Notes: a model not told the origin generated them from the letters alone. A stretch of 21,951 nucleotides of DNA from JBQTHI01 sp052390035 (GCA_052390035.1 JBQTHI010000030.1:1-21951), one strand, 5' to 3'. Counted from the stretch's first letter, positions 1-6,930 are shown. Program-made: numbers and translations.

Positions 1-197
1 GTCTGGTCGGTTGCGTCGAATACCAACTCCAGGTCGTTGCACCCCCTGGTCACCACCCCGCTCGATGACTCTTCGGCGTCATCCACGCCGACCGCCACCG
101 GCACCTCGATGGTTGCAGGGGCGGCCGTTGCCGCCAACGACAGAACCGCCACGGCTCCCACCAGCATGACGACAGAGAGGAGCCACCCGATCCGAAT
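1..197 (-). CDS. N-terminal part of a secreted protein of unknown function (cut by left edge)
   Basis: The frame reads from about position 197 down to the window edge, so only about 65 residues are visible. It opens with one basic residue (IRIGWLLSVV), then a hydrophobic core and an Ala-rich segment ending ATAAPA, which is a typical Sec signal peptide with a plausible signal peptidase I site. The mature part starts TIEVPVAVGVDDAEESS and contains one Cys; I recognise no domain. The start is unusual. A strong Shine-Dalgarno GGAGG (204-208) lies 6 nt before an ATT codon (195-197), and an in-frame stop lies just upstream. The first in-frame ATG (165-167) is 36 nt beyond the Shine-Dalgarno and would remove the basic n-region. 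ATT initiation is therefore inferred. The gene follows the sigma factor gene by 48 nt and may be co-transcribed with it. Confidence 0.55.
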   Translation of the reverse strand, partial: MRIGWLLSVVMLVGAVAVLSLAATAAPATIEVPVAVGVDDAEESSSGVVTRGCNDLELVFDATDQ

Positions 198-203
198 TAA
201 TCA

Positions 204-241
204 CCTCCCGCGGAGGACACCATAGATCGAACGGCGGGAGG
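204..241 (-). promoter_or_regulatory. Hairpin able to sequester the Shine-Dalgarno of the secreted-protein gene
   Basis: On the minus strand CCTCCCGC (241-234) pairs perfectly with GCGGGAGG (211-204), 8 bp with a 22-nt loop. The same GGAGG can instead pair with an adjacent CCTCC (216-212) across a 3-nt GCG loop. Both pairings bury the ribosome binding site. The element sits between the sigma factor stop codon and the next gene, so it could act as a translational switch or simply be a weak terminator; there is no U-tract. Function is inferred. Confidence 0.4.
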
Positions 242-245
242 CGGT

Positions 246-1238
246 CTAGATCAGGTCTTGTTCGCGAATCCCGAAAGATGGATGCCGGAGCCGGCAAAGG
301 GCCAGCTTCTCGAGCTGGCGGATCCGCTCCCGAGTTAGGTTGAACTCCTCGCCGATCTCCTCGAGGGTCCGGGGCACCCCGTCGTAGAAGCCGTACCGAA
401 GGGCGAGGATGCGGCCCTCACGCATCGGAAGCCGCTCGATCGAACGGCGGAGCGAGTCGGCCACGTCCAACTCCTCGGTGAGCTGGACCGGATCGGCGGC
501 ATCTTCGTCTTCTATGAAGTCCCCGAGCTGGGCCCCGTCCTCACCCACCGGCTGCTCGAGCGAGACGGTGTCAGCCACGCCCAGGGCGAGCTCGACCTTG
601 TCGACGGTGACGCCGGCCTCCTCGGCGATCTCATCGGGGCGAGGATCCCGACCCAACTCGGCCTTGAGGCTGGCCTGGGCGGCGCGTACGGCGGCCAGGG
701 TGTCGTGCAGATGAACCGGAATCCGTACGGTCCGCGACTTGTCGGCGATGGCGCGGGTGATGGCCTGGCGGATCCACCAGGTGGCGTAGGTGGAGAACTT
801 GAAACCCTTCCGCCAGTCGAACTTCTCGACCGCACGGATCAGTCCGAGGTTGCCCTCCTGAATGAGATCGAGAAAGTCGATGCCGGAGGTGTTGGCGTAG
901 CGGCGAGCGTTGGCCACCACCAGCCGCAGGTTGGCGGTGAGGAAGGCGTCTTTCCCCTCCCGGCCCTGGCGCTCTTTGCGGCGAAGCTCCAGTTCTTCTT
1001 TCTTGTCCTTGTAATCCCCGCGGGCGAGCCGCGCCCCGGCGTCTTCGCCGGTCTCGATGCGCTGGGCGAGCTCAACCTCCTGCTCGGCGGTGAGCAGGTC
1101 GTATTCACCGATGGCGGTGAGGTACTGCGAAACGAGGTCGGTGGTGAGCCGGCCACGCTCGTCGGTCAGTTTGCTTTGCAGCCGCTCGCGCCGAGCCTTC
1201 TCCGCGGCGCGGTCGCGGCTCGACTCAACGGTGGTCAT
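246..1238 (-). CDS. Primary-type (group 1/2) sigma-70 factor
   Basis: 330-aa RNA polymerase sigma factor of the SigA/HrdB/SigB type, which directs core polymerase to -35/-10 promoters. Region 1.2 is at about residues 32-62 (SQYLTAIGEYDLLTAEQEVEL). Region 2 is at 97-170 and holds the core-binding DLIQEGNLGLIRAVEKFD and the -10 recognition segment FKFSTYATWWIRQAI. Region 3 is at about 175-255. Region 4 is at 262-318, with the -35 helix-turn-helix TLEEIGEEFNLTRERIRQLE. There is no region 1.1, so it is short for a housekeeping sigma; from this window I cannot tell whether it is the essential one or a group 2 paralogue. The start at 1238 is chosen because GGAGG lies 10 nt upstream; an upstream ATG at 1274 adds 12 non-conserved residues. 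It ends in TAG. A consensus-like promoter lies at 1292-1320. Confidence 0.95.
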   Translation of the reverse strand: MTTVESSRDRAAEKARRERLQSKLTDERGRLTTDLVSQYLTAIGEYDLLTAEQEVELAQRIETGEDAGARLARGDYKDKKEELELRRKERQGREGKDAFLTANLRLVVANARRYANTSGIDFLDLIQEGNLGLIRAVEKFDWRKGFKFSTYATWWIRQAITRAIADKSRTVRIPVHLHDTLAAVRAAQASLKAELGRDPRPDEIAEEAGVTVDKVELALGVADTVSLEQPVGEDGAQLGDFIEDEDAADPVQLTEELDVADSLRRSIERLPMREGRILALRYGFYDGVPRTLEEIGEEFNLTRERIRQLEKLALCRLRHPSFGIREQDLI

Positions 1239-1291
1239 GAAATCGAATCCTCCAGCGGGACGGGGGTGGGGCACTCTTCCCTGGGCGGTCC

Positions 1292-1320
1292 ACTATGACA
1301 TATAACCGCCCGTTTGTGAA
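1292..1320 (-). promoter_or_regulatory. Probable promoter of the sigma factor gene
   Basis: The minus strand reads TTCACA (1320-1315), a 17-nt spacer, then CATAGT (1297-1292), matching the -35 (5/6) and -10 (4/6) consensus. Transcription would start near 1285, giving a leader of about 45 nt with the GGAGG at 1249-1253. Confidence 0.55.
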
Positions 1321-1458
1321 CCCCCAATTTTTGGGCCGGTTCTTTCGGCCTGCTTGGTCGGTTCATTAAGAAAAAACCCCTTGACAAATCCAACGGTTCC
1401 CGGCCACCTGATATTCCCTTTTAACGGCCACAACCCGGCACCCACTATGTTCCTGCCG

Positions 1459-3471
1459 ATGACCAACCGGCTGGCGTCCTCCACCTCTCCTTACCTGCTC
1501 CAGCACGCCGAAAACCCGGTTGACTGGTTCGAATGGGGCGAGGAGGCCTTCGCCGAGGCGGCCCGGCGCGATGTCCCGGTGCTGTTATCGGTCGGCTACT
1601 CGTCGTGCCATTGGTGTCATGTAATGGCCCATGAGTCGTTCGAAGATGAACTGACTGCCGAGGAGATGAACCGCCGGTTCGTCAACATAAAGGTCGATCG
1701 GGAGGAACGGCCCGACGTCGATGAAATCTACATGGAGGCGGTTCAGGCCATGACCGGGCGGGGCGGTTGGCCGATGACTGTATGGCTGACACCGGAAGGT
1801 CGCCCGTTTTACGCCGGGACCTATTTCCCCAACGTCGACCGGCCGGGTCTTCCCTCGTTTGGAAGGGTGATGGCCGGGGTGACCGAGGCTTGGAACGAGC
1901 GTCGCCAGTCCGTTACCGACCAGGCCCACCGCATCACAACCTCCCTCGGCGCCGAGCTCGCCTCCGCACCGGCGATTCCCGACCGCCGGGCGATGATCCG
2001 TGCCTACGGGGTGATGGCCTCCACCTTCGACGACCTCCATGGTGGTTTCGGACCCGCCCCCAAGTTCCCCCAACAACCGGTGCTCGAATTCCTGCTTCGA
2101 CTGCATGGCGACCAAGGTGCTCCGCGCACAGACGAGATGTTGGGTCGCACCCTGACGGCCATGGCCGGGGGCGGGATCCATGACCAGCTGGCGGGCGGAT
2201 TCTCCCGCTATTCGGTCGACGACCATTGGCTCGTGCCCCACTTCGAGAAAATGCTCTATGACAACGCCCAACTTGCCCACCTGTACTTGTGGGCGGGGAT
2301 CGAACTGGGACGGGCCGACCTCATCGATACCTGCCGGACGACCATTGACTACTTGCTTAACGACCTTCGTCATTTCGACGGCGGTTTCTATTCGGCCGAG
2401 GACGCCGACTCCGAAGGCGTCGAAGGCAGGTTCTATGTGTGGAGACATAATGAGTTCATGGCGGTCACGGGGGAAGATGGGCCGCTGGCGGCGGCGTTCT
2501 GGGGGGTGACGAAGGAGGGCAACTTTGAGGGCAGCAACATCCTCCACCGCGCCGCCCCACTCGCCGAGGTGACGGCCAGGTTGGAGGTCGACCCGATCGA
2601 GGCGGCTTCGGCGGTGGAACGGGCGCGGCTCCGCCTCTTGGAGGTCCGGTCCCATCGGATTCGTCCCGGTCTTGACGACAAAGTCGTCGCCGGCTGGAAC
2701 GGCCTGGCAATCCGAGCGCTGGCCGAGGCCGGAGCCGCCCTCCACGAACCGCGGTACCTGGAGGCGGCGGGCGAGGCAGCCCGTTTTGTGCTCGAGCGGA
2801 TGGCCAGCCCCCATGGTGGGCTGGTACGCGCCTGGGCCAAGGGCCGCCGTGGTCAGGTTCCCGGCTTTCTCGAAGATCACGCAGCCGTGGGGCTGGGGCT
2901 TCTGACGCTCTATTCGGCGACCGGCGAGCCCAGGTGGTTCGGAGCCGCCGAGCCCCTCATCCGGATGATCCCAACCCGATTCGGATCAGCCGACGGCGCC
3001 CTCTACAGCAGCCAGTCGAACGATCTCATCAAGCGCCCCCGCGATCTGTTCGACAATCCCTCGCCGTCGGGAAATTCGCTGGCGGCCGAGGCCATGCTCC
3101 TTCTCTCCCTCTACACCGGCGATCTCGACCTAAAGCAGTTGGCCGAGGCGGCGCTGAAGAGTGCCGGGATGCTGATCGAGCGCTACCCGACCGGCGCCGG
3201 CTACGCCCTCTCGCTCCTCGTCAGCCTCCACCGCGGCACGAAGGAGGTGGCCATAGTCGGACCCGACCTGTCCTCGTTGTCTTCGGTCTTCTGGAGTCGT
3301 TACCGGCCTCAGGTCGCGCTGGCCACCTCGCCGATCGGCGATGATCGGATCCCCCTGCTCGCAGGTCGAGGTCGGCCCGATCACAACCTCGCTTATGTAT
3401 GTGAAGGGCTGGCCTGCCTGGCTCCGACCGAATCCCCGGAGGCGCTGGCAGCCTCGCTTGAAAGAATCTGA
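1459..3471 (+). CDS. Thioredoxin-fold DUF255 protein (YyaL/spermatogenesis-associated protein 20 family)
   Basis: 670-aa cytosolic protein of the DUF255 family, whose biochemical role is not settled. The N-terminal third is a thioredoxin-like domain with the family signature SPYLLQHAENPVDW (10-23) and a redox-type CHWCH motif at C50 and C53. The rest has the alpha/alpha-barrel look of N-acylglucosamine 2-epimerase/six-hairpin glycosidase proteins, including LVPHFEKMLYDNAQL and FYSAEDADSEG. The family's Cys-rich C-terminal stretch (YVCEGLACLAP) is intact. The start at 1459 fits where family members begin (MTNRLASSTSPYLL); 1447 is possible. Neither has a Shine-Dalgarno, but TATGTT lies 7 nt before 1459, suggesting a leaderless mRNA. 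A perfect TTGACA occurs at 1381 but has no well-spaced -10. The last 79 nt overlap the heme A synthase gene on the other strand. Confidence 0.92.
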   Translation: MTNRLASSTSPYLLQHAENPVDWFEWGEEAFAEAARRDVPVLLSVGYSSCHWCHVMAHESFEDELTAEEMNRRFVNIKVDREERPDVDEIYMEAVQAMTGRGGWPMTVWLTPEGRPFYAGTYFPNVDRPGLPSFGRVMAGVTEAWNERRQSVTDQAHRITTSLGAELASAPAIPDRRAMIRAYGVMASTFDDLHGGFGPAPKFPQQPVLEFLLRLHGDQGAPRTDEMLGRTLTAMAGGGIHDQLAGGFSRYSVDDHWLVPHFEKMLYDNAQLAHLYLWAGIELGRADLIDTCRTTIDYLLNDLRHFDGGFYSAEDADSEGVEGRFYVWRHNEFMAVTGEDGPLAAAFWGVTKEGNFEGSNILHRAAPLAEVTARLEVDPIEAASAVERARLRLLEVRSHRIRPGLDDKVVAGWNGLAIRALAEAGAALHEPRYLEAAGEAARFVLERMASPHGGLVRAWAKGRRGQVPGFLEDHAAVGLGLLTLYSATGEPRWFGAAEPLIRMIPTRFGSADGALYSSQSNDLIKRPRDLFDNPSPSGNSLAAEAMLLLSLYTGDLDLKQLAEAALKSAGMLIERYPTGAGYALSLLVSLHRGTKEVAIVGPDLSSLSSVFWSRYRPQVALATSPIGDDRIPLLAGRGRPDHNLAYVCEGLACLAPTESPEALAASLERI

Positions 3472-4313
3472 GCAACCAGCCACACGTAGGCGATCCAGAT
3501 CAAATCGGCTACCAGCAGATGGACGAGTTGGATCCAGACAGGCGCTCCCAACCAGATGTTGAGCATGCCCAAGCCGATCTGTCCCACCACGAGCCATGTC
3601 AGCGCCGTTCTCGCCCTGCCACCTCGGGTGGCTCGCCAACGAACCAAGACCGCCGCGCCAATTACCACCAGCAGGGCCACCAGGGGATGGATGATTCTCA
3701 GCCGGGTCAGGAAATGTTCGCCGGTGGGCGAGAGGCCATGGCCCGATGGTGGATAGAGGCTGTCGGCGAGGGCGGTCACCGCTCCGGTGGCAGCGATGAC
3801 CACCAATCCAACCGCCCCCCCGATCAACAATGCTCGTATGGGTCCCCGCCTCGTCAGCCGACCGCCACCGCTGAGGAACCAGAGGGTCAACGTGAGGGCG
3901 CCGAGCAGTAGAAATGTGTTGGTCAGGTGGAGCGGCACCGATATGGCTCGCGCCACCGAGCGATCGGTTCCCACCCATTCGAATAGCACGATGGCGGCGC
4001 CGATCAAAGCTTCGGCCAGCACGGCGACGCCGGCCAGCAGCGCCATCCGTCGCGACGGGTCCCCGGGAGAGCGAGTCTGCCAAACCCTCATGACCAACCA
4101 GGCGACCGTCAACAGGGTGATGCCTGAAACCACCCGGTGTCCGAATTCGATGGTGGTTGCCCCCTCGAGGGCAGGGACCAGTGTTCCCCGGCAAGCCGGC
4201 CACGATGGCCCACACCCGGCGCCCGAATGGGTGGCGCGCACCAACGCCCCGACGAGGATGGTGAGAACGGTCCACGCTAGAGCGAGGCGGGCCAGGCGCA
4301 CGGTCGAGTCCAC
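3393..4313 (-). CDS. ctaA: Heme A synthase (CtaA/COX15 family)
   Basis: 306-aa polytopic membrane enzyme that oxidises the C8 methyl of heme O to give heme A for aa3-type cytochrome oxidase. About eight hydrophobic segments are visible. The family's four haem-ligating histidines appear at H59 (EFGHR), H129 (PLHLTN), H209 (RIIHP) and H265 (QLVHL), with the catalytic-site glutamate E56. The cysteine pair of the first external loop, C34 and C41, is present as in Bacillus-type CtaA. Translation begins with GTG at 4313 without a Shine-Dalgarno; TAACCT six nt upstream indicates a leaderless transcript. The soluble C-terminal tail after about residue 284 is encoded in the 79-nt overlap with the DUF255 gene, so the overlap costs it no membrane segment. 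No ctaB or oxidase subunit gene is in the window. Confidence 0.9.
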   Translation of the reverse strand: MDSTVRLARLALAWTVLTILVGALVRATHSGAGCGPSWPACRGTLVPALEGATTIEFGHRVVSGITLLTVAWLVMRVWQTRSPGDPSRRMALLAGVAVLAEALIGAAIVLFEWVGTDRSVARAISVPLHLTNTFLLLGALTLTLWFLSGGGRLTRRGPIRALLIGGAVGLVVIAATGAVTALADSLYPPSGHGLSPTGEHFLTRLRIIHPLVALLVVIGAAVLVRWRATRGGRARTALTWLVVGQIGLGMLNIWLGAPVWIQLVHLLVADLIWIAYVWLVAQILSSEAASASGDSVGARQASPSHT

Positions 4314-4319
4314 TTTTCG

Positions 4320-4325
4320 AGGTTA
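4320..4325 (-). promoter_or_regulatory. -10 box for leaderless heme A synthase mRNA
   Basis: TAACCT on the minus strand, followed by six nt (CGAAAA) and then the GTG start codon, matches the actinobacterial leaderless arrangement (TANNNT 6-7 nt before the start). A -35 is not convincing. Confidence 0.4.
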
Positions 4326-4361
4326 GGTGGGTTCACGCCGGGCCATAAGCTGTCGCTCCCA

Positions 4362-5321
4362 ATGGTCATCCATGAAGACGTGCTTTCGGCGATCGGGGCC
4401 ACCCCGCTCGTGCGGCTTGGTCGTGTCCACCCGCCCGGCAACCTGGTCGCCAAGCTCGAATACATGAATCCGGGGGGCTCGGTCAAAGAACGTATCGCGG
4501 TCGCCATGCTCGACGCGGCCGAGGCGGAAGGTTTGGTGCGCCCAGGTGGCACCATCATCGAACCGACCTCGGGGAACACCGGGGTGGGGCTGGCGATGGT
4601 GGGAGCGGTACGGGGATACCGGGTGATCTGCACCGTTCCCGACAAGGTTTCGGCGGAAAAGATCGACCTCCTGCGAGCCTATGGGGCGGAGGTGATCGTC
4701 ACTCCCACCGAGTTGCTGCCCGACCATCCCGACTCCTACTACGGAGTGGCCCGCCGTCTGGCCAAAGAGATCGAGGGCGCCTTCCACCCCGATCAATACT
4801 CCAACCCCAACAACCCTCTGGCCCATTACCACACGACCGGTCCCGAGATCTGGGAGCAGACCTCGGGCCGGATCGGAGCCCTGGTGGCCGGGGTGGGCAC
4901 CGGCGGAACCATCTCCGGGACGGCGCGATTCCTGAAGGAGATGAACCCTGCGATCGAGGTGGTGGGCGCCGATCCCGAGGGAAGCATCTTCACCGCAGAT
5001 TCGCCGGCCGACGTGCATCAGTACCGGGTCGAAGGGGTGGGCGAGGACTTCTATCCGGAAACGGTCGATCTCGACCTGATCGACCGGTTCATCAAGGTTG
5101 ATGATGCCCGTTCGTTTGCCATGACCAGGCTCCTCGCCCGGAAAGAGGGCCTGCTGGTTGGCGGGTCGTGCGGGTTGGCGGCGGAGGCGGCCCGCCAGGT
5201 CGCCACCGAGAACGAAGAACGCCTGGTGGTGGTGATCTTGCCTGACTCGGGCCGCGGTTACCTGTCCAAGGTGTTCAACGACGCCTGGATGAAGGCCAAC
5301 GGCTTCTCGCTCAACCCCTAA
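4362..5321 (+). CDS. PLP-dependent cystathionine beta-synthase / cysteine synthase family enzyme
   Basis: 319-aa fold-type II PLP enzyme of sulfur amino acid metabolism, condensing serine or an activated serine with homocysteine or sulfide. The Schiff-base lysine is K42 in NPGGSVKERIA, the substrate loop is PTSGNTG, and the phosphate-binding loop is GVGTGGT. QYSNPNNPLAHYHTTGPEIWEQT and VEGVGEDFYP resemble cystathionine beta-synthase more than CysK, so cystathionine synthesis is my first guess. The regulatory CBS-domain pair that follows the catalytic domain in many actinobacterial homologues (total about 460 aa) is absent, and the gene ends cleanly with TAA just after the catalytic domain. 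No cystathionine lyase or serine acetyltransferase gene is nearby. It has no Shine-Dalgarno; TAAGCT lies 10 nt before the ATG. It is divergent from ctaA with 48 nt between. Confidence 0.9.
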   Translation: MVIHEDVLSAIGATPLVRLGRVHPPGNLVAKLEYMNPGGSVKERIAVAMLDAAEAEGLVRPGGTIIEPTSGNTGVGLAMVGAVRGYRVICTVPDKVSAEKIDLLRAYGAEVIVTPTELLPDHPDSYYGVARRLAKEIEGAFHPDQYSNPNNPLAHYHTTGPEIWEQTSGRIGALVAGVGTGGTISGTARFLKEMNPAIEVVGADPEGSIFTADSPADVHQYRVEGVGEDFYPETVDLDLIDRFIKVDDARSFAMTRLLARKEGLLVGGSCGLAAEAARQVATENEERLVVVILPDSGRGYLSKVFNDAWMKANGFSLNP

Positions 5322-5334
5322 ATCCCCTGCGACC

Positions 5335-5392
5335 TTTGCGAACCCCGGGTTCCAGCAAACGAGATCATTGGCTGGAGCCCTGGGTTCGCAAA
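5335..5392 (+). repeat. Palindromic dispersed repeat, copy A
   Basis: A 22-nt arm (5335-5356) pairs with 5371-5392, with one mismatch and one G-T pair, around a 14-nt loop. The central 44 bp (5343-5386) match the repeats at 13842-13885 and 14945-14988; I count 34 of 44 identities with the 13842 copy. It starts 14 nt after the preceding stop codon, so it may also end transcription, but a poly-A run rather than a T run follows on the plus strand. Confidence 0.75.
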
Positions 5393-5445
5393 AGAAAAAC
5401 GCCCGCACAACTCGTCGAGCCGTGAGAGAATCAGAGCTACCAGAG

Positions 5446-5605
5446 AAAGGAGGTGGTCCAAGTTGGGTAAAGCTTTTGGGACTCTGGAGGTGGCCGAGCG
5501 CTGAGCGGCGCCGGCCGTAAGCGCCGCTCCCTTCCCTCCGGAAGGCAGGTGGCGACTCCAAACTCGGACCACCGGGCTCTGGGATCTGCGGGTTTGGTCC
5601 CCTCG
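5446..5605 (+). ncRNA. Candidate structured RNA of unknown class (strand uncertain)
   Basis: This lies in a 320-bp interval without a recognisable protein gene. GGTGGTCC (5452-5459) pairs perfectly with GGACCACC (5566-5573), and the stem continues past single mismatches (AGTT 5461-5464 with AACT 5561-5564), closing a domain of about 120 nt. Inside are a 9-bp hairpin (5503-5511 with 5521-5529) and CCTTCC/GGAAGG (5530-5535, 5540-5545). Outside on the 3' side is CGACG-TAC-CGTCG (5600-5612). The plus strand also has a strong Shine-Dalgarno (AAAGGAGG, 5446-5453) 9 nt before a TTG that opens a 13-codon frame ending TGA at 5504, so a leader peptide or small ORF is an alternative. I cannot match it to tmRNA, SRP RNA, RNase P RNA, 5S rRNA, T-box or any riboswitch I know. 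Confidence 0.4.
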
Positions 5606-5641
5606 CAGCGACGTACCGTCGAAGCATTCCAGGGTTAATGG

Positions 5642-6331
5642 TTAGACGGGAGGACCCAGACGGGTCCTCCCGTCGCGTATGCCCCCAACCCGCGCTCCAG
5701 GTAAGGTGGAGGTGTCGAAATAGGTGTCGGGTGAAGGCCCTTGGTCGCCGTCCGCCGGTTCCAGGGTGATCCAGATCCGGGGGAAGTCGCTTCGCCGTAC
5801 CCCGACCACCGCCTCGATCGAACCGGGGACGGTGAAGCTCCCCGCCGACACATGGCGTCCATCGGGAGCAGTCATCCAGATCTCGTAGAAATAGCCGTCG
5901 GGGGCAGGAAGAATCCCGGCCACCCGAATCCGCATCCTGGTGGTCCCATCCTCGACCCAGCCATCCACCACGGCCGACGATCCCGAAACCGGCCCGGTGG
6001 CGACCAACTCGAGGCGCCAGTCGGGATCCGCCGGACCCAGCAAGAAGAGTGCGGCCATGATCGCCGCCACAGCTGCTCCGGCGGCGATCGGAAGACGGCG
6101 CCTCCCAACCGACCTGGGTTGCAACGAGGGCGAGGCCTTCACTGTTGAGCCGATCCTGTCGCGCAGACCGGCCGGCGGTTCTTCCCAAAGGTCGCCATCG
6201 GCAAGCAGCGTTCGAAACCGGCTGATCACCGGTATCTCGGCTCGGCAACTGCCACAGCCGGCAAGATGGGCCTCGACCGCCTCCCGGTCGGTTCCCCCCA
6301 ATAGAGCCGCTCTGGCCTCGTCACAGTTCAT
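5642..6331 (-). CDS. Anti-sigma factor with zinc-binding N-terminus and RskA-like domain
   Basis: 229-aa single-pass membrane protein expected to hold the adjacent ECF sigma factor inactive. The cytoplasmic N-terminus has a ZAS-type zinc site, C3 with H22, C26 and C29 (HLAGCGSC). A transmembrane segment spans about 81-99 (PIAAGAAVAAIMAALFLLG) after an RRR stop-transfer-like cluster. The extracytoplasmic part contains YFYEIWMTAPDGRHVSAGSFTV, typical of RskA (anti-sigma-K) domains. Its ATG overlaps the sigma stop codon by 4 nt (ATGA), so the two are translationally coupled. The last codons lie in a 13-bp perfect hairpin (5645-5674). What it senses cannot be read from the sequence. Confidence 0.9.
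   Translation of the reverse strand: MNCDEARAALLGGTDREAVEAHLAGCGSCRAEIPVISRFRTLLADGDLWEEPPAGLRDRIGSTVKASPSLQPRSVGRRRLPIAAGAAVAAIMAALFLLGPADPDWRLELVATGPVSGSSAVVDGWVEDGTTRMRIRVAGILPAPDGYFYEIWMTAPDGRHVSAGSFTVPGSIEAVVGVRRSDFPRIWITLEPADGDQGPSPDTYFDTSTLPGARVGGIRDGRTRLGPPV
5645..5674. terminator. Strong hairpin at the 3' end of the anti-sigma gene
   Basis: GACGGGAGGACCC (5645-5657) and its perfect complement (5662-5674) enclose a 4-nt loop. It overlaps the final codons of the anti-sigma gene. There is no U-tract on either side, so termination is inferred from stem strength and from its place in a convergent interval. Confidence 0.5.
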
Positions 6332-6870
6332 GCCGTGGCCTCCCCCAGATGAGAAAGCATGGCGGCGAGCCGTCGGTATGCCCGATGGGCACGACTCTTC
6401 ACCGTCCCCACCGGCACCCCCAACCGGGCCGCCGTTTCCTCATGGGTGAAACCGAGATAGAAGGTTGATTGGATGACGTCGCGCTCCTCCTGGCTGAGTT
6501 GGTCGACGGCGCATCGAACCTGCCACGCCTCCCACATCCCTTCGAAGGATGGGGGGAGCGCCACGATCTCCGGATCGGTCAGTCGGTCGATCCGGTCGGC
6601 GCGATGACGGCGCTCACGGCGATAAACATCGACAGCCGCTCGTCGGGCGATCGAATAGAGCCAGGGGGCAGGTTCGCGTCCGATCTCAAAGGACCCGGCA
6701 GCTCGCCAGGCGGAGAGGAAGGTCTGTTGGGTAGCTTCTTCGGCGAGGATCCTGTCACCCAAAGACCGCAGGCAGACCGTGAATACCGCCTTGCCGTAGC
6801 GGTCGTACAGGGCGGTGGCGGCCTCCGAGTCGCCGCCAGCCAACCGCTTCATCAAGCGGACCGAGTCCAT
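6328..6870 (-). CDS. ECF-type RNA polymerase sigma factor
   Basis: 180-aa extracytoplasmic-function sigma factor with only the two core regions. Region 2 covers about residues 20-85 (ALYDRYGKAVFTVCLRSLGD, then AEEATQQTFLSAWRAAGSF and PWLYSIARRAAVDVYRR). Region 4 covers about 124-173 (LSQEERDVIQSTFYLGFTHEETAARLGVPVGTVKSRAHRAYRRL). The cognate anti-sigma factor follows with a 4-nt overlap. The ATG at 6870 has no Shine-Dalgarno. Upstream is a GAACC-N17-CGTAG pair typical of ECF promoters, so autoregulation is likely. With an RskA-like partner it resembles the SigK/SigE group; the regulon is unknown. Confidence 0.93.
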   Translation of the reverse strand: MDSVRLMKRLAGGDSEAATALYDRYGKAVFTVCLRSLGDRILAEEATQQTFLSAWRAAGSFEIGREPAPWLYSIARRAAVDVYRRERRHRADRIDRLTDPEIVALPPSFEGMWEAWQVRCAVDQLSQEERDVIQSTFYLGFTHEETAARLGVPVGTVKSRAHRAYRRLAAMLSHLGEATA

Positions 6871-6877
6871 AGATCCG

Positions 6878-6907
6878 ACTCTACGTTGCCGCTGGCTCCA
6901 GCGGTTC
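6878..6907 (-). promoter_or_regulatory. Candidate autoregulated ECF promoter with palindromic spacer
   Basis: The minus strand has GAACC (6907-6903), a 17-nt spacer, then CGTAG (6885-6881), resembling the GGAAC/CGT(C/T) signature of ECF sigma factors. A perfect 16-bp palindrome, CCGCTGG-AG-CCAGCGG (6889-6904), fills the spacer and could bind a dimeric regulator. TAGAGT (6883-6878) is also 7 nt before the ATG, so a housekeeping leaderless promoter may overlap. Confidence 0.45.
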
Positions 6908-6930
6908 TGTCCGGTCTGACCCGGCTTGAG

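Noticed and set aside
1381..1415. TTGACA at 1381 as a promoter for the DUF255 gene
   Set aside because: No -10-like hexamer occurs at 16-18 nt; the nearest, GATATT, is 23 nt away. The -35 match alone is not enough.
1585..2880. A 431-codon minus-strand open frame
   Set aside because: It lies wholly antisense to the well-conserved DUF255 gene and has no recognisable domain.
5490..5560. tRNA-Leu/Ser-like wording (GGTGGCCGAGCGCTGAGC) in the structured segment
   Set aside because: No TTCGA T-loop and no 7-nt anticodon loop; the surrounding stems do not form a cloverleaf.
4323..6248. A 641-codon open frame on the minus strand
   Set aside because: It runs antisense to the PLP enzyme, through the palindromic repeat and the structured segment, and out of frame through the anti-sigma gene. 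Its Arg/Gly/His-rich composition is typical of high-GC shadow frames.
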